Shown piece by piece: positions 1 to 13,149 of a stretch of DNA of 64,000 nucleotides (position 1 is its first letter; each line of letters opens with the position of its first letter). The translations under genes and the position numbers were made by a program. The notes under the pieces are model-generated. The model did no database searches and was not told the origin of the DNA. It saw nothing but the letters and a program-made list of their open reading frames with translations. The DNA is from Canna indica. Its lineage: Eukaryota > Streptophyta > Magnoliopsida > Zingiberales > Cannaceae. The DNA lies in contig CP136898.1 of NCBI GenBank assembly GCA_034359265.1, positions 5,644,501-5,708,500 on the forward strand, written 5' to 3'.

Positions 1-170
1 TGAGCGAATATCTTCAGGATAAATCTCGACCCATTCCAGACATATCTTCGTGAGATTTATGGAGACATCATTGTTCGAGACGTCTCTAACTTGCACTATA
101 AACGAACACGATACACATCAAGTATACTCTCGATTCCAATTTCATACTCACCATTTGCAATTTTTTCTTA

Positions 171-577
171 CTTGAGCGTCGAAGTGTTTTTGCATGTCAC
201 TCCACCGGAGCAGCACTAGACCAGGAGACGCGTGAACCCGCATCACCCTCGACTTCAGGCAAGAACAATATCTAATATATCCTATCCAGTAAAGCAAATG
301 AATTTACCTCAGCGTCGGATTGTCTTTGCAGGTCACTATACTGGAGTAGCGCCAGACCAAGGAGACGCGTGAACTTGCATCACCATCGACTTCAGGCAAG
401 AATAATATCTAATCTATCCTATCCAATAAAGCAAATGAATTTATCTGAGCGTCGAATTATTTTTGTAGGTCACTCTATATCGGATAGCGCCAGACCAAGG
501 AGACGCGTGAACCCGCATCATCCTCGACTTCAAGCAAGAATAATATCTAATATATTCTATCCACTAAAGCACACGAA
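171..577. repeat. Three-unit tandem repeat, about 137 bp per unit
   Basis: Three imperfect head-to-tail copies begin near 171, 301 and 438. Each carries the same landmarks in order: a GAGCGTCG-like start, GTCACT, AGACCAAGGAGACGCGTGAA, CGACTTCA, and an AATATCTAAT...AAAGCAAATG end. The period between copies 2 and 3 is 137 bp. The open frame across it (369-602) is a by-product of the repeat. It may be a minisatellite or a piece of a transposable element that continues past the left edge. Confidence 0.8.
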
Positions 578-2113
578 TCAAAGTATTTTCTTTATAAGTT
601 AAAAATTTAGTTTTAACTAAATAATTTTAGCAATTAACCTTAGATAATTAATATACCTTAATATGATACATGTGCTTAATATATTAATAACACAACGAGT
701 AACGTGCATATAAATTTAGTCTGAGCGGTTTGGATGGTGCATTTAAATTTAGTTTAAATGGGTTGGATAATAGCGGATATGATCGGTCACAAATCTCAAC
801 CAAAAAAAAATTAATTTAAGTACGAGTAATAAATACTAAAAAAATTATTATTACAGTTTGCATAGCTATTTAATTATATTAAATAATTACACTATAATTC
901 ATACATATATAAACATAATATAGATAAGAGAAAATCATGCGTAGAGTCATTTAAAACAATAAACCCTTAACCTCAAACAACACCGCCAAAACGCCCCTAA
1001 AATAAACAAATCACTGTTGCAGTCGAGAGGCATCCTTCCTTCTCCTCCAAGAAACTCTCACAATTTTAATATATGATGAGTCCTTATCCAATTCAATTTA
1101 AGTGAAGAGACCAGCTGACTTCCTACTTGAAGATTTGGTCAATTGACACACATATTGTTCATTCTGAATAGTCTCCCACTTTTCCAATCCCAACCCCCAT
1201 TTCCATCATCAATGCCTTGGACCAAAATGCCACGCCTGCAACTGCTGGTCCACTCTTCCCTGTCGTACGTGAATGCTCATTACGTGTAACGCCATCGTTA
1301 AGAGCTAATTAATCTCCCGCTTTGACTCATTTCACCAGGTAGACTAGTCATAAATGTAGCAGTGACTCAGCCATTAAGAGACTTATTCCTTCCGTGACAC
1401 GTGAGAAGTCAAACATGTCTCTCGGTAGGATGTCAATTAAGATTAAGATTTGGTGGGTCGGAATAGGAGAATCTTGACTATGGATGCATGAATTGCCTTT
1501 ACTAATTGATGGTCATTAAGGTCGTGGAGTGAGAAAGGAGTAGGTGGCTTCAATGGCTTCATGTTTCCAAGGAAAAAGATGAGATTAAGGCTTGTAGGAG
1601 TACGTTTTCAGAGATGGCTGAAATGTTCAATTCAATCCTGGTACAGATCAGAAACAAGTTGGTTGACCTACCCTTGCAAACGCAAGAATTGTATATAATA
1701 TGTTGGACAAATAAGGTGGACAAAATGTTGGATTATATGTCTAACAAGTTCAACCTTTTTGCTGTAGCAGTAGCTCCAATAAATTGGGTATACTTGGATG
1801 GGGATGTTATCATGATATCTGCCACCAATTTGGCAAAGGTTGATGATGATGACGATGATGTGGGTGTTAGGAAACTGTCTTGCGGAATTATATGCTGTCT
1901 TAAATGATGCGGATTGACCTTTGTTTCCTTCACATGTATACACAAGTAACTCACCATCACATAATTAAGCTCCAATGACGTATATTCCAACGCTTAGCTT
2001 TTACTGTCCATATTAAATCTTTCTCTTCCTATTGTCTTCTTTTCTATGTACCTTCTTTGATTCTCTCTCCCCCTTTAATTTCCCAAGCAGAAGAGACACC
2101 GCTACCACTTTAC
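578..2113. other. Intergenic, upstream of the HD-Zip gene
   Basis: AT-rich spacer. A 97-residue ATG frame at 1614-1907 has no recognisable domain and ends in an Asp run encoded by GATGAT repeats; I do not call it a gene. The last few hundred bases must contain the promoter and 5' leader of the HD-Zip gene, but no convincing TATA box stands out. Confidence 0.5.
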
Positions 2114-3073
2114 ATGGAAGGAGAGGAATGCTGCAACATAAGTCTTTCCCTCTCAATAGGAGGTGAGGAGTTTAAGTCTAGCAAAAGCCGTGAGTGCAAG
2201 GGGAAGCTGCCCTCGCAACTCCATGCCTTATTTCCACTGCAAGAAGAAGAAGGAGAAGGAGAAGCAATCAGAAAAGATAGAAGCATACTGAAATCGGACA
2301 ACATCGAAGAACTCGCAGAAGATTTTGAGGCACGGTTTGCAGGCAATAACGAAGTGGGTGGGAGGAGAAAGAAGCTGAAGCTCGGCAGAGAACAAGTAGC
2401 ATTACTTGAAGGCAGCTTCGCTGAACACAACTCCCTTAATTCGGTTAGTATATCAGCATAAATTTCTTGCATGCATCCAGATATTTTGGTCCTTTTTTTT
2501 TTTTCAAGGGCTAAAATAAGAGAGTTGTGTTGGCAGAAACAAAAGCAAGAACTGGCAAGCAAGCTAAATATACAGGCAAGACAAGTGGAAATCTGGTTCC
2601 AGAACAGAAGAGCAAGGTATATAGTAATATAATTAAATACCAAAGATGATTTGGTCCTTCAAATTAATTGAAGATCTTTTTAGTAAGAAAATTAAGAAAC
2701 TGCGCGCTCCTCGTTCGCTTTCTTTTTTTGAGAAGAAAAAAAGTATACTGTAATAATTGTGACTGTAGAACTTTTATATAAACCCCCTGCATCTGCATGC
2801 AGGACTAAGCTGAAGAAGACAGAGGTGGATTTTGAATCACTCAAGAAGTGCTGCGAGAAGCTAAGTGAGGAGAACCAAAGGCTGAGGGAGGAGATAGAGG
2901 AGCTGAGAAGGAGGCGGCCGGATTTCCCTTCCTACATGCATCTACAGAAGTCGTCGATGTGCCCCTCATGTGGGAGGAGGAGAGCAGATGCCTCAGGAAG
3001 CAGTGGAAGAAGCAACGATGCCTTCAGTGTCAAGAAGGAACGGGAGAATTGGAGTCTCTGCATCATGGGGTAG
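2114..3073 (+). CDS. HD-Zip class II homeodomain-leucine zipper transcription factor
   Basis: Three exons: 2114-2443, 2537-2616, 2803-3073, all GT-AG and in frame, giving 226 aa. The ATG at 2114 is the first in frame; upstream codons give no start. Residues 9-15 form an ISLSLSI stretch like the EAR-type repression motif of this class. The homeodomain (about 84-140) has the helix-3 signature VEIWFQNRRAR and is split by two introns, as is usual for HD-Zip genes. A leucine zipper follows directly, with heptad leucines at about 150, 157, 164 and 171. The class II redox motif CPSCE appears here as CPSCG at 190-194. Class II proteins bind pseudopalindromic AT-rich sites as dimers in the nucleus and act in shade and auxin responses; that role is inferred from family. 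The protein is short for the class. Confidence 0.93.
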
Positions 3074-3904
3074 ATTGTAGAGCCATCTATCAAGAGCACT
3101 GTAGGCTCTCTTTTAAATTTTAGAAGATTAGAAGCTTCAGATGACAATAATAATTTGTTACAGGATAATTCCTTTAGACAAACTACAAGGAAGATATTTT
3201 TAATTTTGTTTTTCTAATTCTTGCATCAACACTTTGTAAATGATACTAAAGTATTTTATGATTTGGTTTTTATTGGTCCACATACAAGAACATTATGCAA
3301 GATTTTGTGACCAGTATGCATTCAAGAAAACATCAGTTGTCTCCTTTTTAATGTTGAGGGAACTGGAGGAGCACTCGATTAAGTAAAACCAATAAAATTG
3401 AATGAAACCTAATCAAAATCGAAAAAGTTTAGTCCACAGATACACAAAATTAAAGATAAATTAAATTTTTATTTCTAAATTTTCAAATTTAATAGTTACA
3501 TTTTTTTTTTTTACAAATTAACCTCTAAAAATATACCGTAACAATATAGTCACTATCCGACTTTAAAATTTCCAGAGGCAAAATAATTGACTTATAGAGG
3601 CATATGACACGTTCTCAATAGATTATTTGTGTTACAGTACGTGATGCCGCTAGACAAAAATGCTAATTATTTTTTGATATTTTCCAATTTAATTGTTATA
3701 TTCTATATTTTTCAAAATAACAATAAATTATGATACCCTGATGACAACATGATAGAGCACAAACCAGTTATTGGCTTTGTGGGCAATCATTTCTTGTCTT
3801 GTTGGCTGTTGAGCGTTGACCGCTCGTCAGCGATGGTGGTTGAATTCAAAGGCTCAAAGTTTTCTACTTTGCGACAAAATCCCGGCATTTGCAAATTTCA
3901 ACGA

Positions 3905-3963
<59 letters not shown>

Positions 3964-6900
3964 GTCTTGCAGATTATAAATAAATGATTTTGCATATTTA
4001 GATATGGTTTAACTAATTAATTTTCACTAGATTTAAGAACTAATTCAAATTACATTCGAGATTCAGTCTCAGCGTGGCTAAGACGGTTCAAAAAACTGCT
4101 TTGAAGGACAAGATTGTAGACAAGTGGACTGAGAAGATTATTTAGTTTGCAAAATCAAATCTAGTGAAGTTGAAGTCTTTCTACTTCAAGAACACAAGTT
4201 TGGAATAAATAGCTTCACCAATTATTTTCCTATCAGAACTGACCCAGGAAAAAGTAGACTGTTATACTATCTTCACCAAAATCTCAGTGTGGAGGTCAAG
4301 TTCATGCACCTGATTGTATTTAGACTCAGTCAAAGACGAAATTAGTCAGCTCTAGCTTTTGGAGCTGACATTAATTGCACGTAAACTTCACCATAAGCAT
4401 GCTAAGAAGCACAGAGAAAAGCTGCAGATTAAGAGCATAAGCAAACGTCCTGTGTTGTAAGAAATTGAAAGTGGAACAAGTCAAACATGTTATAATTAAC
4501 TATGAACAAGTCAAACACAATCAATCTTGATACTTGTGATGTAGACTCATGCTATGAACTCATAAAGGAAGCTGTGAAAGGTTAACTTATTGGACAAACT
4601 GATGAGCATGCCACTGAAGGATTTTGTCAAGTGTTGGAATCACTCATGAAGAAGAAGAAAAGAGGACATAAAAGACTTGCGTGTTTGATCTTTTTTTTTT
4701 TTTTGTTGAAATTTATTTCCTCTTGACAAAATAACTGGCACAGAGTCAAAATAATAATAATAAATAAAAAGAAGATAAAATTGAATAAAATAAATGCCAG
4801 CAACAGATGACTCTGTACAGTTCACTTTGCTCAAAAAAGAAAAATGACTCTGAATAGTCCACAATACTACGAGGGCAGTCAGACAAAACTGGCCTCATCA
4901 AGTACAACTACGTGGAGGACAGCAGGTAGCTTGAGATTATTCAAACAGGTCTTTCAGTGTTATCATCGTAGAAAATTTGACATAAAGCCACTTTCACATG
5001 AATCACCAGCAGCACATCTAATATCTTCCTGATGATTGGTGTATGAAAGTAATTGTTTTGTTGACCTGCTGAAATCTGGGTGTGTAAATGTAGCATGTAT
5101 TGTGAAGATCATAAAGATGGATTTTTCAGCCTTTCTGTAGCATAATGCAAAGATCATAGGAAGCTGTTTCACTGCAGCAAAGAAACTTAATCAGCTGCTT
5201 TAAGAAAAACAAGTTGTGTATATATAGAAGAAGATCAATATTGCTTTTGTTGATTATGGAATATTGAAATTCTCCATTTAGTTTGAGTTGCACTGTAAAA
5301 TTGATTGAAATATACTCTGTTTTAGATTAGCTTGCAATTAAGGAAAATCTGAACTAAACTGAAAGTCTGAAACTAAATCTAGCTTTTCCCAATCTGAACA
5401 AACCAAACTTCTACTATCCTGAAGCAAACCATGCTATGATGATTCTTGATATGTCCATTTTGGTTATCTTCTTTCACAAAAAGAAAAAAAAAATCATCAT
5501 ATGATACTACCTTGGTTGGAAAAAAAACATATAAAGCAACATAATGACAACAGAAAAAGGGATGACAAAAAGCAAATGATAATTCTTTTAAGTCTTTCTT
5601 ATCATGTTTTCACAAATAATAGTAATGAAGAGCAGAATCTAAGCACCTTCCAGCATTTGGCTGACTCGATGCAGTCCACAAAAAGAGCAAGCTTTTGAGC
5701 AACTTGTGCGTCCATTTCCAAGAAAGTTGAATCAAACAAAGTAGTCCCATTATTTTTCAAGAAAAAGACAAATGAGCAAATCAGGGGAAAGGACAAGAAT
5801 TGAACTTGGATCTGAATCTACTTTATAACTTTTTTTTTAAAAAAAAAGAATCTACTTTGTAACTAAAGACTGATTGTTTGGACTAATTGGTTGTGAACTT
5901 GTTTCATCAACATTTTGATGCAGAAAAAAAACATATTCAAGTTAAAAGGAAATGCAACTTTCACATACACCAGTAATGACTTCTGAACATTAAGCAACTT
6001 TAACTAACCACTTCCTTAGGCCATGTATTATATTTTCATCACACATGTACTAATCAAGTAAATTTTAGCAAAGAATTTAGATGTCTACTTCTCCATGGAA
6101 TTCCCAATGGGTATCAAGAATTTGCACTAAACTCTCAGAAAGGATGTTGCATTTACCTGCTATCAGTTAAAGGCAAAAAAATTGCTGACAGAAACATGAG
6201 ACAATTCTTCATGATGGAGGACTAGTAAAAAGGAAGGATGAATTTATGCTTTATATTTTCCATCAAAAATATATATATGTTTTACAGTGCTGGTAATTAG
6301 TGAAATAAAGTGGCTAAAATTGTGGTCAAATTTGTTTTCTTGTAAAAAAAACAATACTTTTATTCTAACATCTAAGAAAATGAAGTTCCTTAAGTAATAC
6401 AAGAACTATACCTGAATTAATAAAAACAAGAATAAAAAAAAATAAAGAAAAGAACCTTTGTCAAGCCAAGAAATTTGTCAGATTCTTTTAATAATATGAA
6501 AATTCAATTGGTCAAAGAGAAAAAAGGTCTGAGCAAAGGTTCATCAATGACTAGAAGGAGTAAGTACACAACTTGATTATACTGTTCTATTTATCTATGT
6601 TTTGCCACCCAAAATGGCCTAAAAAAATCTTTATCAAGAGGCAAGCAACAGACATACAAAGAAGATGGACATGGCTATAAATTATAGCCTAAGGGGATAG
6701 AAGCTTTCGAATTGTGTGCCTCGAGATTGATGAGAGTCTAAAATCTGAACATGGTTGTCTATCTAACCAAATGTCCTATTTGAATTCCACAAGCAGATAT
6801 TCCAAAATCTTGACTAAATGAGGTGCCCCTTTAATTTAGAAGCAGCACTAGAGTTCAAGGTGGCCAAGTTTGTCTGTTGCTCAAGCATTTGAGCCTCGGT

Positions 6901-8507
6901 AAAAAGAGAAATGGTCAAACTCTATTTTGAGTCATATCAGCAAGCTAAAACATGGAGACAAAATCCATGAAAACTTAGGCCTAGTTTTGGTTAATGCTTC
7001 CTTTCCCAGCATTCCTCTAAATCGTTACCTTCTAGTGGTTAACGAGAACAAAGGCCAAGAAAGTCTCTTCAAGAACCAGAGGTTGCAGAAAGCAGTAATG
7101 GCCAAGAACATAGTAGTTAGTACAGTCCAATGCAGTAGCAGATTAGATTCAGACACCAAGAGAAATCCAAGGAAGAAAGAGAAGGCATGCTTACTCCCAG
7201 CAAATCAATTGGTTGCATCTGCAAGGTTCTATAGCTTGCCAGAAAACTGTATTGTTGTAATACATGGATGCCTCTCTCATCTCTCGGACATCACAACTTC
7301 CAAAAATGACCCAATCAGTGCAGAAATACCAATTGGATCGGCCTGGACCAATTGGACCAATTGGATCGGCCGATCTACCAATTGAGAACTATTGCCCGAA
7401 TCAAGACCAGTCTGGGCTTAAAATGATACACACTACAACTTTTCTGGCACCAATGAATATGTCAATGGAGAAGAAGAATTAGGAAACTTGGTCTGCAGAC
7501 TGCCAGCATATCTTCCATGCATGCATATCCATCAGTGGCTTGAGCTGATGAAGAACTGGTGTCCTATCTGCAAATTAAGTCTCTGCGTCTGCAACCTCTT
7601 GAGCAACATTATTCCTTGATACTGTATTAAAATATAACACAAATATAAATTATTTATATTTAATTGATCCAAACAATTTAATGAGCTTAAATTAATAGAA
7701 GAAATTGTAATGATGATGAAATAAATTTGGGAAGGGTGAAAAGGAGAGGACGAAGAAAAAGAGAGGTGCAACCGTATTAGTGTATTACATATAAAAGCAT
7801 AAGCCTAAAAGCAAAGGACAAAGAAGTAGGGCAATCCGACGTCATAAAGGACGATGAGAGGAAGACATATGTATCAATCATTAGTTTGAGATACGCATTT
7901 GTCTGGCCTCCTCCAATAGTCCAATTGCTGCTTGCTGAACCCGTTAAGACTCCCCCCATGTCTATGTGCGCTATGTGTGGTCTTGTCATGCCTAATTGCC
8001 TATATGTCATCTGTTGCCTGCCAACTGCATGCATGCATGACGACAACACACATATTCTCTCTCATAAAACTCTAGGGCTAATTAATTTAATTGTACCGTA
8101 TGTGTCCAATTAATGCACGAATTTAGAAATTGTAATTAGCTAGGGAGGTAAATTCTTATCCATCCAAAAATGTAAAATTGTAAAATGTCCATAATTCAGA
8201 AAATAAATTGTAAAATTATATGTTATTAACAAATAATTCAAACTGACATAAATAGTTCAACACACCATAATTTAATAAATAAATAAGATTAAAAATGTAA
8301 AATTAAAACTAACAAATACATAATAAAATACAAATCAAGTTAATTATTCATATAAAATATGAAAATAATGATAGCAGATTCTTAAAAACATCTAGCTACA
8401 CAACAAATATCCATAACTAATTCATACTCATATAGAATTTACACCGTCGCTTACATGCCCATTACTTATATAGTATTATATATTATATATATATATATAA
8501 ATATAAT
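3074..8507. other. Long intergenic stretch with no supported gene
   Basis: AT-rich DNA with scattered frames shorter than 160 codons, none with a recognisable domain or a coherent exon model. It holds a (TTA)n microsatellite (listed separately), short A/T runs, and around 7340-7380 a small cluster of GGATCGGCC and GGACCAATT repeats. Pieces of old transposons are likely, but I cannot assign them. Confidence 0.5.
3905..3962. repeat. (TTA)n microsatellite
   Basis: About 19 uninterrupted ATT/TTA units in intergenic DNA. The run of isoleucine codons in the overlapping frame is only this repeat. Confidence 0.95.
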
Positions 8508-8602
8508 TCGAATACCAGTTCCAATTCTTGGTATCATGTATGTTGGTGAAATCGAATTTAATTGATTCTTTAATTTCGTACTCGGACCATATCTGATATC
8601 TA
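8508..8602. repeat. Fragment of a four-copy dispersed repeat (copy A)
   Basis: This segment aligns with part of the repeats at 19430-19560, 27800-27900 and 62930-63010. Shared blocks are a GTATC...GTTGG piece, GAAATCGAATTTAATTGAT-like sequence, TTCTTTAATTT, then CTCGGACC and ATCTGA. Only the right half of the repeat is visible here. Confidence 0.6.
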
Positions 8603-9912
8603 ACCACTAAGTTATGGATGGATTGATGGGAGAAGAAGTTGGATTTAAATAAGCTTGTTCAATCTTATCATATATCTTTTTAAAAATTACTAAATTATTT
8701 TTAATATTTATTTATTTAAAATTTTTTCGAGGAACCTAGTGATTGTGGCTCTAATATAGATTCGCCCTTGCTTATGACCCACTTATTCCGTTGCTTGATT
8801 GCAACTTTTTGACAACGATTATGTTGGTCATAAGAAACTGACAATAAATACCATTCCTCAAGGATCACGAGAAATACAATTACATACCTTAATCAAAGGA
8901 ACAATTAATATTTCTCATCTATTTTTTATGATATTTTCTAATATTACACTTCAGTGTTCACAATATTACATAGAATGTAAAATTTTAATTATTAATTTAA
9001 TTTTAATAATTATATATTAAGTAATATATGTTGTACTTATTATTTTATGGATATTTAATTGATTTTATGAAGAGAAAATAAATAACAATTTTATTGTTTT
9101 AAAATTAAGAAATTGTTTTTAATTAACTAAAATTAATTTATGTTTGTTATATTTTTCAAAAATTAATATTTAATTCTAAAAATTATTTTAAATTAGTTCA
9201 CATTTTTATTATATTGTTATTAATTAGAATAAATTATAATACAATTTATTATATTGTTAATAAAGGAATTTTGATTATTTTCCTCTATATTTGTTATCTA
9301 TTTTCTATGCTAGTCAAATAAGATAATATTATTCTCCATCTATTTCAAATATCAACTAATTAAATAAAACAATACCATTCCTGCTTATCTGACTATATTT
9401 CATTCATTACATAATCATACTTTTTATTTCTTCAACCAAACACGCTCTAACTCTAATTGAGGTGAATTGAAGACATGATCATATCGGTTCAAAATACTTA
9501 ACCTAATATAAGACATTGGTCCAAAATAACCTAATATATACGCCTTCCATTTTCCAAATATATGCGTACGTACGTAGCATCACAAATTCTTAATTATTTA
9601 GGGTAAAATTTTTAATTCATTAAAAGTAAATTAAGGGGGCAAGTGTAGTAGAATTAAAACTCTTCCATTTTATTTATACCTATTGTATTCTGAGTATATA
9701 TATACATGGACACAGTTGTGGCCGGGTAATGTGGGAATAAACAAAAAAAAGAAGAAGATAAATATGGGAGAGAGTAAATTAATTAATTAATGAGAAGAGG
9801 AAGAGGTGGGAAGGAAGAGAAAGGGCATAAATTTCCACGCCTTCCTCTTGATGGACAAATCCAATCCTTCACTTGTGCCCACATCATTAATTCCTCCCCA
9901 TGCAGTACCACG

Positions 9913-9916
<4 letters not shown>
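8603..9916. other. Very AT-rich intergenic DNA
   Basis: Dense ATT and TAA runs with no open frame of note. Nothing recognisable. Confidence 0.5.

Positions 9917-9974
<58 letters not shown>
9917..9974. repeat. (TC)29 microsatellite
   Basis: A perfect 58-bp dinucleotide run. It creates long Leu/Ser and Glu/Arg frames on the two strands that are not genes. Confidence 0.97.
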
Positions 9975-9976
<2 letters not shown>

Positions 9977-11610
9977 TTCTAATATTCAAGATTGTTAGCT
10001 TGCTGTGGGGGCATCATCTATCTCTGATCCCATTGCCCTCCACCAGTACTCCCTTACTCCATTTACATGTACCCCCCCCCTTTAATTTTCAATTCATATT
10101 CATAATAATTCATTATCCAAGAAATCGGATGCGATTAATTAAATGGGTGAAGACATGCAGAGATAGCAAGGTAAGTTAACTAGGGTTTGAAAAGGTGCTC
10201 GGAGTGTAGGACCAAGAAAACCATGTTGTGGTACTTGCTATACCCTACAATTGCATGAATGCTCGGTACTCGCTTGCTTTGCTTGCCTTTAATTTCTCGA
10301 AAGCAATAGTAGTTCCATTTTGTCCATTTATGGACGAATCAATTCTCACACTATTCATTAATTAATTACTCCCTTCTCCTTCCTTAATTACTTACACGGT
10401 CCATACGTAATATATAAAATCATTAATTTTAAGGGGAGGCTCACTGGCTCAGGCTCGTACTACTTAATACTTAATCCATCAATTAATTAATTAATTAACA
10501 ATAGGATTAATTACTTAATTGGGAAATATTAATATAAATATTGCCCGCACAGGAAAGAAGATGATGGAATGGAAAATGGATCCCACTCGTGTTGGAGAAC
10601 AAAGAGACATGCAAATCCCATCAATTTGAACGTCCGTGCGAATCTAAAATTCCTGCCGAAGCAGATTGCGAATTTGAATCCATGCACGTACATCATTTGA
10701 TCCAAAGATTCTGATTGATATCCATTCAATTCCTATTTCCTAGCAGCTACTTTTATATTTTTTTACATGCATGCATTTAATTATTATTTAACCTCCTATT
10801 AATTTTAATTACGTACTTCATATATTATTATATATTGAATATTGCCAATTAATTAATTTCTGTATCAAAATTAATTTTGATATATGCATTACTGTAGAAT
10901 TGATAATGTATATTAATTGCTGATACGAAGAAATCTATCTATCAGGAATAAAGATTTGTGATTGAAATTCTCCACTGCGCGATTAATTTAGTGTTCATAT
11001 ATTGTCAATGACATGTAATTTAATTAATCAGACTTTTTCCTGTTAAATTTAATTGGCCATATTTTTCTTTTAAAAACTATTGATTTATATACATTCAAAT
11101 ATATAGATGATCCTCTCCACCTTCACCTCCCAATGTCTGAATATAACCTGACCTGATGGATGGTTTTTTTTCCAATATATATATACATTCAGGCATAGCT
11201 ATGGATCAACTATAAAATATATAGCTAATTTACTACCAAACTATGGGTCAATTGACCTTTAAATTTGGCTATTTGTTATTTTGATTATTTGAATTCCAAA
11301 CAACTAATATTACGTTCCAAATTATAAAATTAAGATTATTCAATTAGTTACGTGAACCACTACACACCATACCTTAAAAATTTACGATTTTAATTCTTAT
11401 AGCGCATGTTCGTGTCAAGTGTATATATTTATATATTGGTGCACCTCAAGAAATTAGAATAGATTTTTCATTATTTAGATTCAAAATTATTGATTTAACT
11501 AGTTACATATTTGGGTTAATTAATTCAATTAATTCATCTAACCATCCATGACCGTCTAATTTGTTTCAAAATGCATCAAGCACTTGTCCCCTTAATTAAT
11601 TAATTGAAAA

Positions 11611-11646
<36 letters not shown>

Positions 11647-12808
11647 ATTTACATTAGCAGTGAAAACAAATGAGTTTATTCTAAATGTAAATATAAATGG
11701 TATATATATGATGATGTAGTTAAGCCTTAAAAAGAGTAATTAAAAAATATATTTTTTTTAAAAAAAGAAATTAAGGGACTGACAGTAGTACAAGCTTGGT
11801 GCTGTTGAAATGTGGGTGCAAGACTGCAAAATTTAATGATAAGGTGCACGTGTCAGATGGGTAGCGAATTACCAGCTTTGGTGAAGAAGAAGGTACATCT
11901 CTCTCTCTCTCTGTGTGCATCAATTTAATTAATCATTACCTTCACCCAAAGCTTGTCTCATTGCATCCATCAAGCTGCTTCTCTAATTTATCATTAATCA
12001 GCTCCACCTCCCTTGATTAACCCATTAATATATCCATACACATAAATTCCCTTAAAGTTGTTGGGCCCACTTAACTTCTTGTTGTCTGCTGACGGCAAGT
12101 GATTTGCTGAGTACGTACTTGTTGTCTACTAATTTGTTAGACAATTCCCACTTCATATTTATAATAATAAATTCAATTAAACCCATTTTGTTTATTATCC
12201 AATCATAAATTTCATCATGATTAATATTATATATAGAGATGGTCCAGGTGGAGGGGAGGAGAGATTTTATTTACACACATTTTAGAACTAAATGAACAAC
12301 AATAAAAAATATATATAAGAAAATAAATCATTATTTACTTACAAAATAGTATTATATGGATAACACTGTGTTGACTATATTTCGCTGTACAATAATTTAA
12401 TACTACAACAATTTTTTTTTTGCAATTCAAGAAAAAAACACTAAAAATTAATTAGCTAATAAATATGAACAAATTTTTAGTGGAAGATTCAATAACATCC
12501 AGAGATATATAATCACCAGAAAATTGAATTATTTATTAGCGGACATCAAAAAATAACAACAAAAAAGAATCAAAATGATAATTTTAGTGGCATTACTTGA
12601 GATAAGAAACTCAAAACAATAAATGATCGCTAAAACCTTTTGTTTTATGTAATGTGGAAAACTCTTGATCATTAATTTTCCGTTAAAGAAAATTAATGAT
12701 CATGAGCTCTCTCTCTCTCTCTCTCTCTCTGTATATATATATATATATATTGCTGAGTTACTGTATATATAATTAAATGTGTTGTCCTTCCACTGCTAGC
12801 TTACTTGT

Positions 12809-12854
<46 letters not shown>

Positions 12855-13034
12855 CAGATACATGTTAATCACGGAATTACGTAAAACATAAATTTGCAAT
12901 TAGAATGACTAAATATCTCTAGAGCAAGAGAAATTAAAACTTATATAAATCCTAAGCACTCTCCAGCTGCACTCTATCTAGATTGTGAAGATTAAAGCAA
13001 ACACATTATTCTCAGTAGAAGAAGAAGAAGAAGA

Positions 13035-13036
<2 letters not shown>
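9975..13036. other. Intergenic, downstream of the SPL8-like gene
   Basis: AT-rich spacer with many TTAATTAA blocks, an (AT)n run at 11614-11642, a short (CT)n near 12708-12730 and another (AT)n at 12813-12851. Its right edge is the 3' side of the minus-strand SBP-box gene. No gene supported. Confidence 0.5.
12813..12851. repeat. (AT)n microsatellite
   Basis: Uninterrupted TA run of about 38 bp. Confidence 0.95.

Positions 13037-13090
<54 letters not shown>
13037..13090. repeat. (GA)n tract in the likely 3' UTR of the SPL8-like gene
   Basis: 27 uninterrupted GA units, preceded by GAA repeats (13020-13036). On the minus strand it reads as a CT tract beginning about 60 bases after the stop codon of the SBP-box gene, so it probably lies in that gene's 3' UTR. 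Confidence 0.9.
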
Positions 13091-13093
<3 letters not shown>

Positions 13094-13149
13094 AACTGAC
13101 ATATGGATAAATATTTAGCCGAACGCAAAGTACTTCCCCGGTGTACTGA

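Noticed and set aside
1614..1907. 97-codon ATG frame upstream of the HD-Zip gene
   Set aside because: No domain recognised, ends in an Asp run from GAT repeats, and no sign of splicing to the gene downstream.
6927..7385. 152-codon frame
   Set aside because: Starts at a non-ATG codon, has no recognisable domain, and ends in short repeated GGATCGGCC / CCAATTGG sequence.
9790..10179. Long plus-strand frame with Leu/Ser runs, and its minus-strand partner with Arg/Glu runs
   Set aside because: Both come from the (TC)29 microsatellite. No domain, no exon model.
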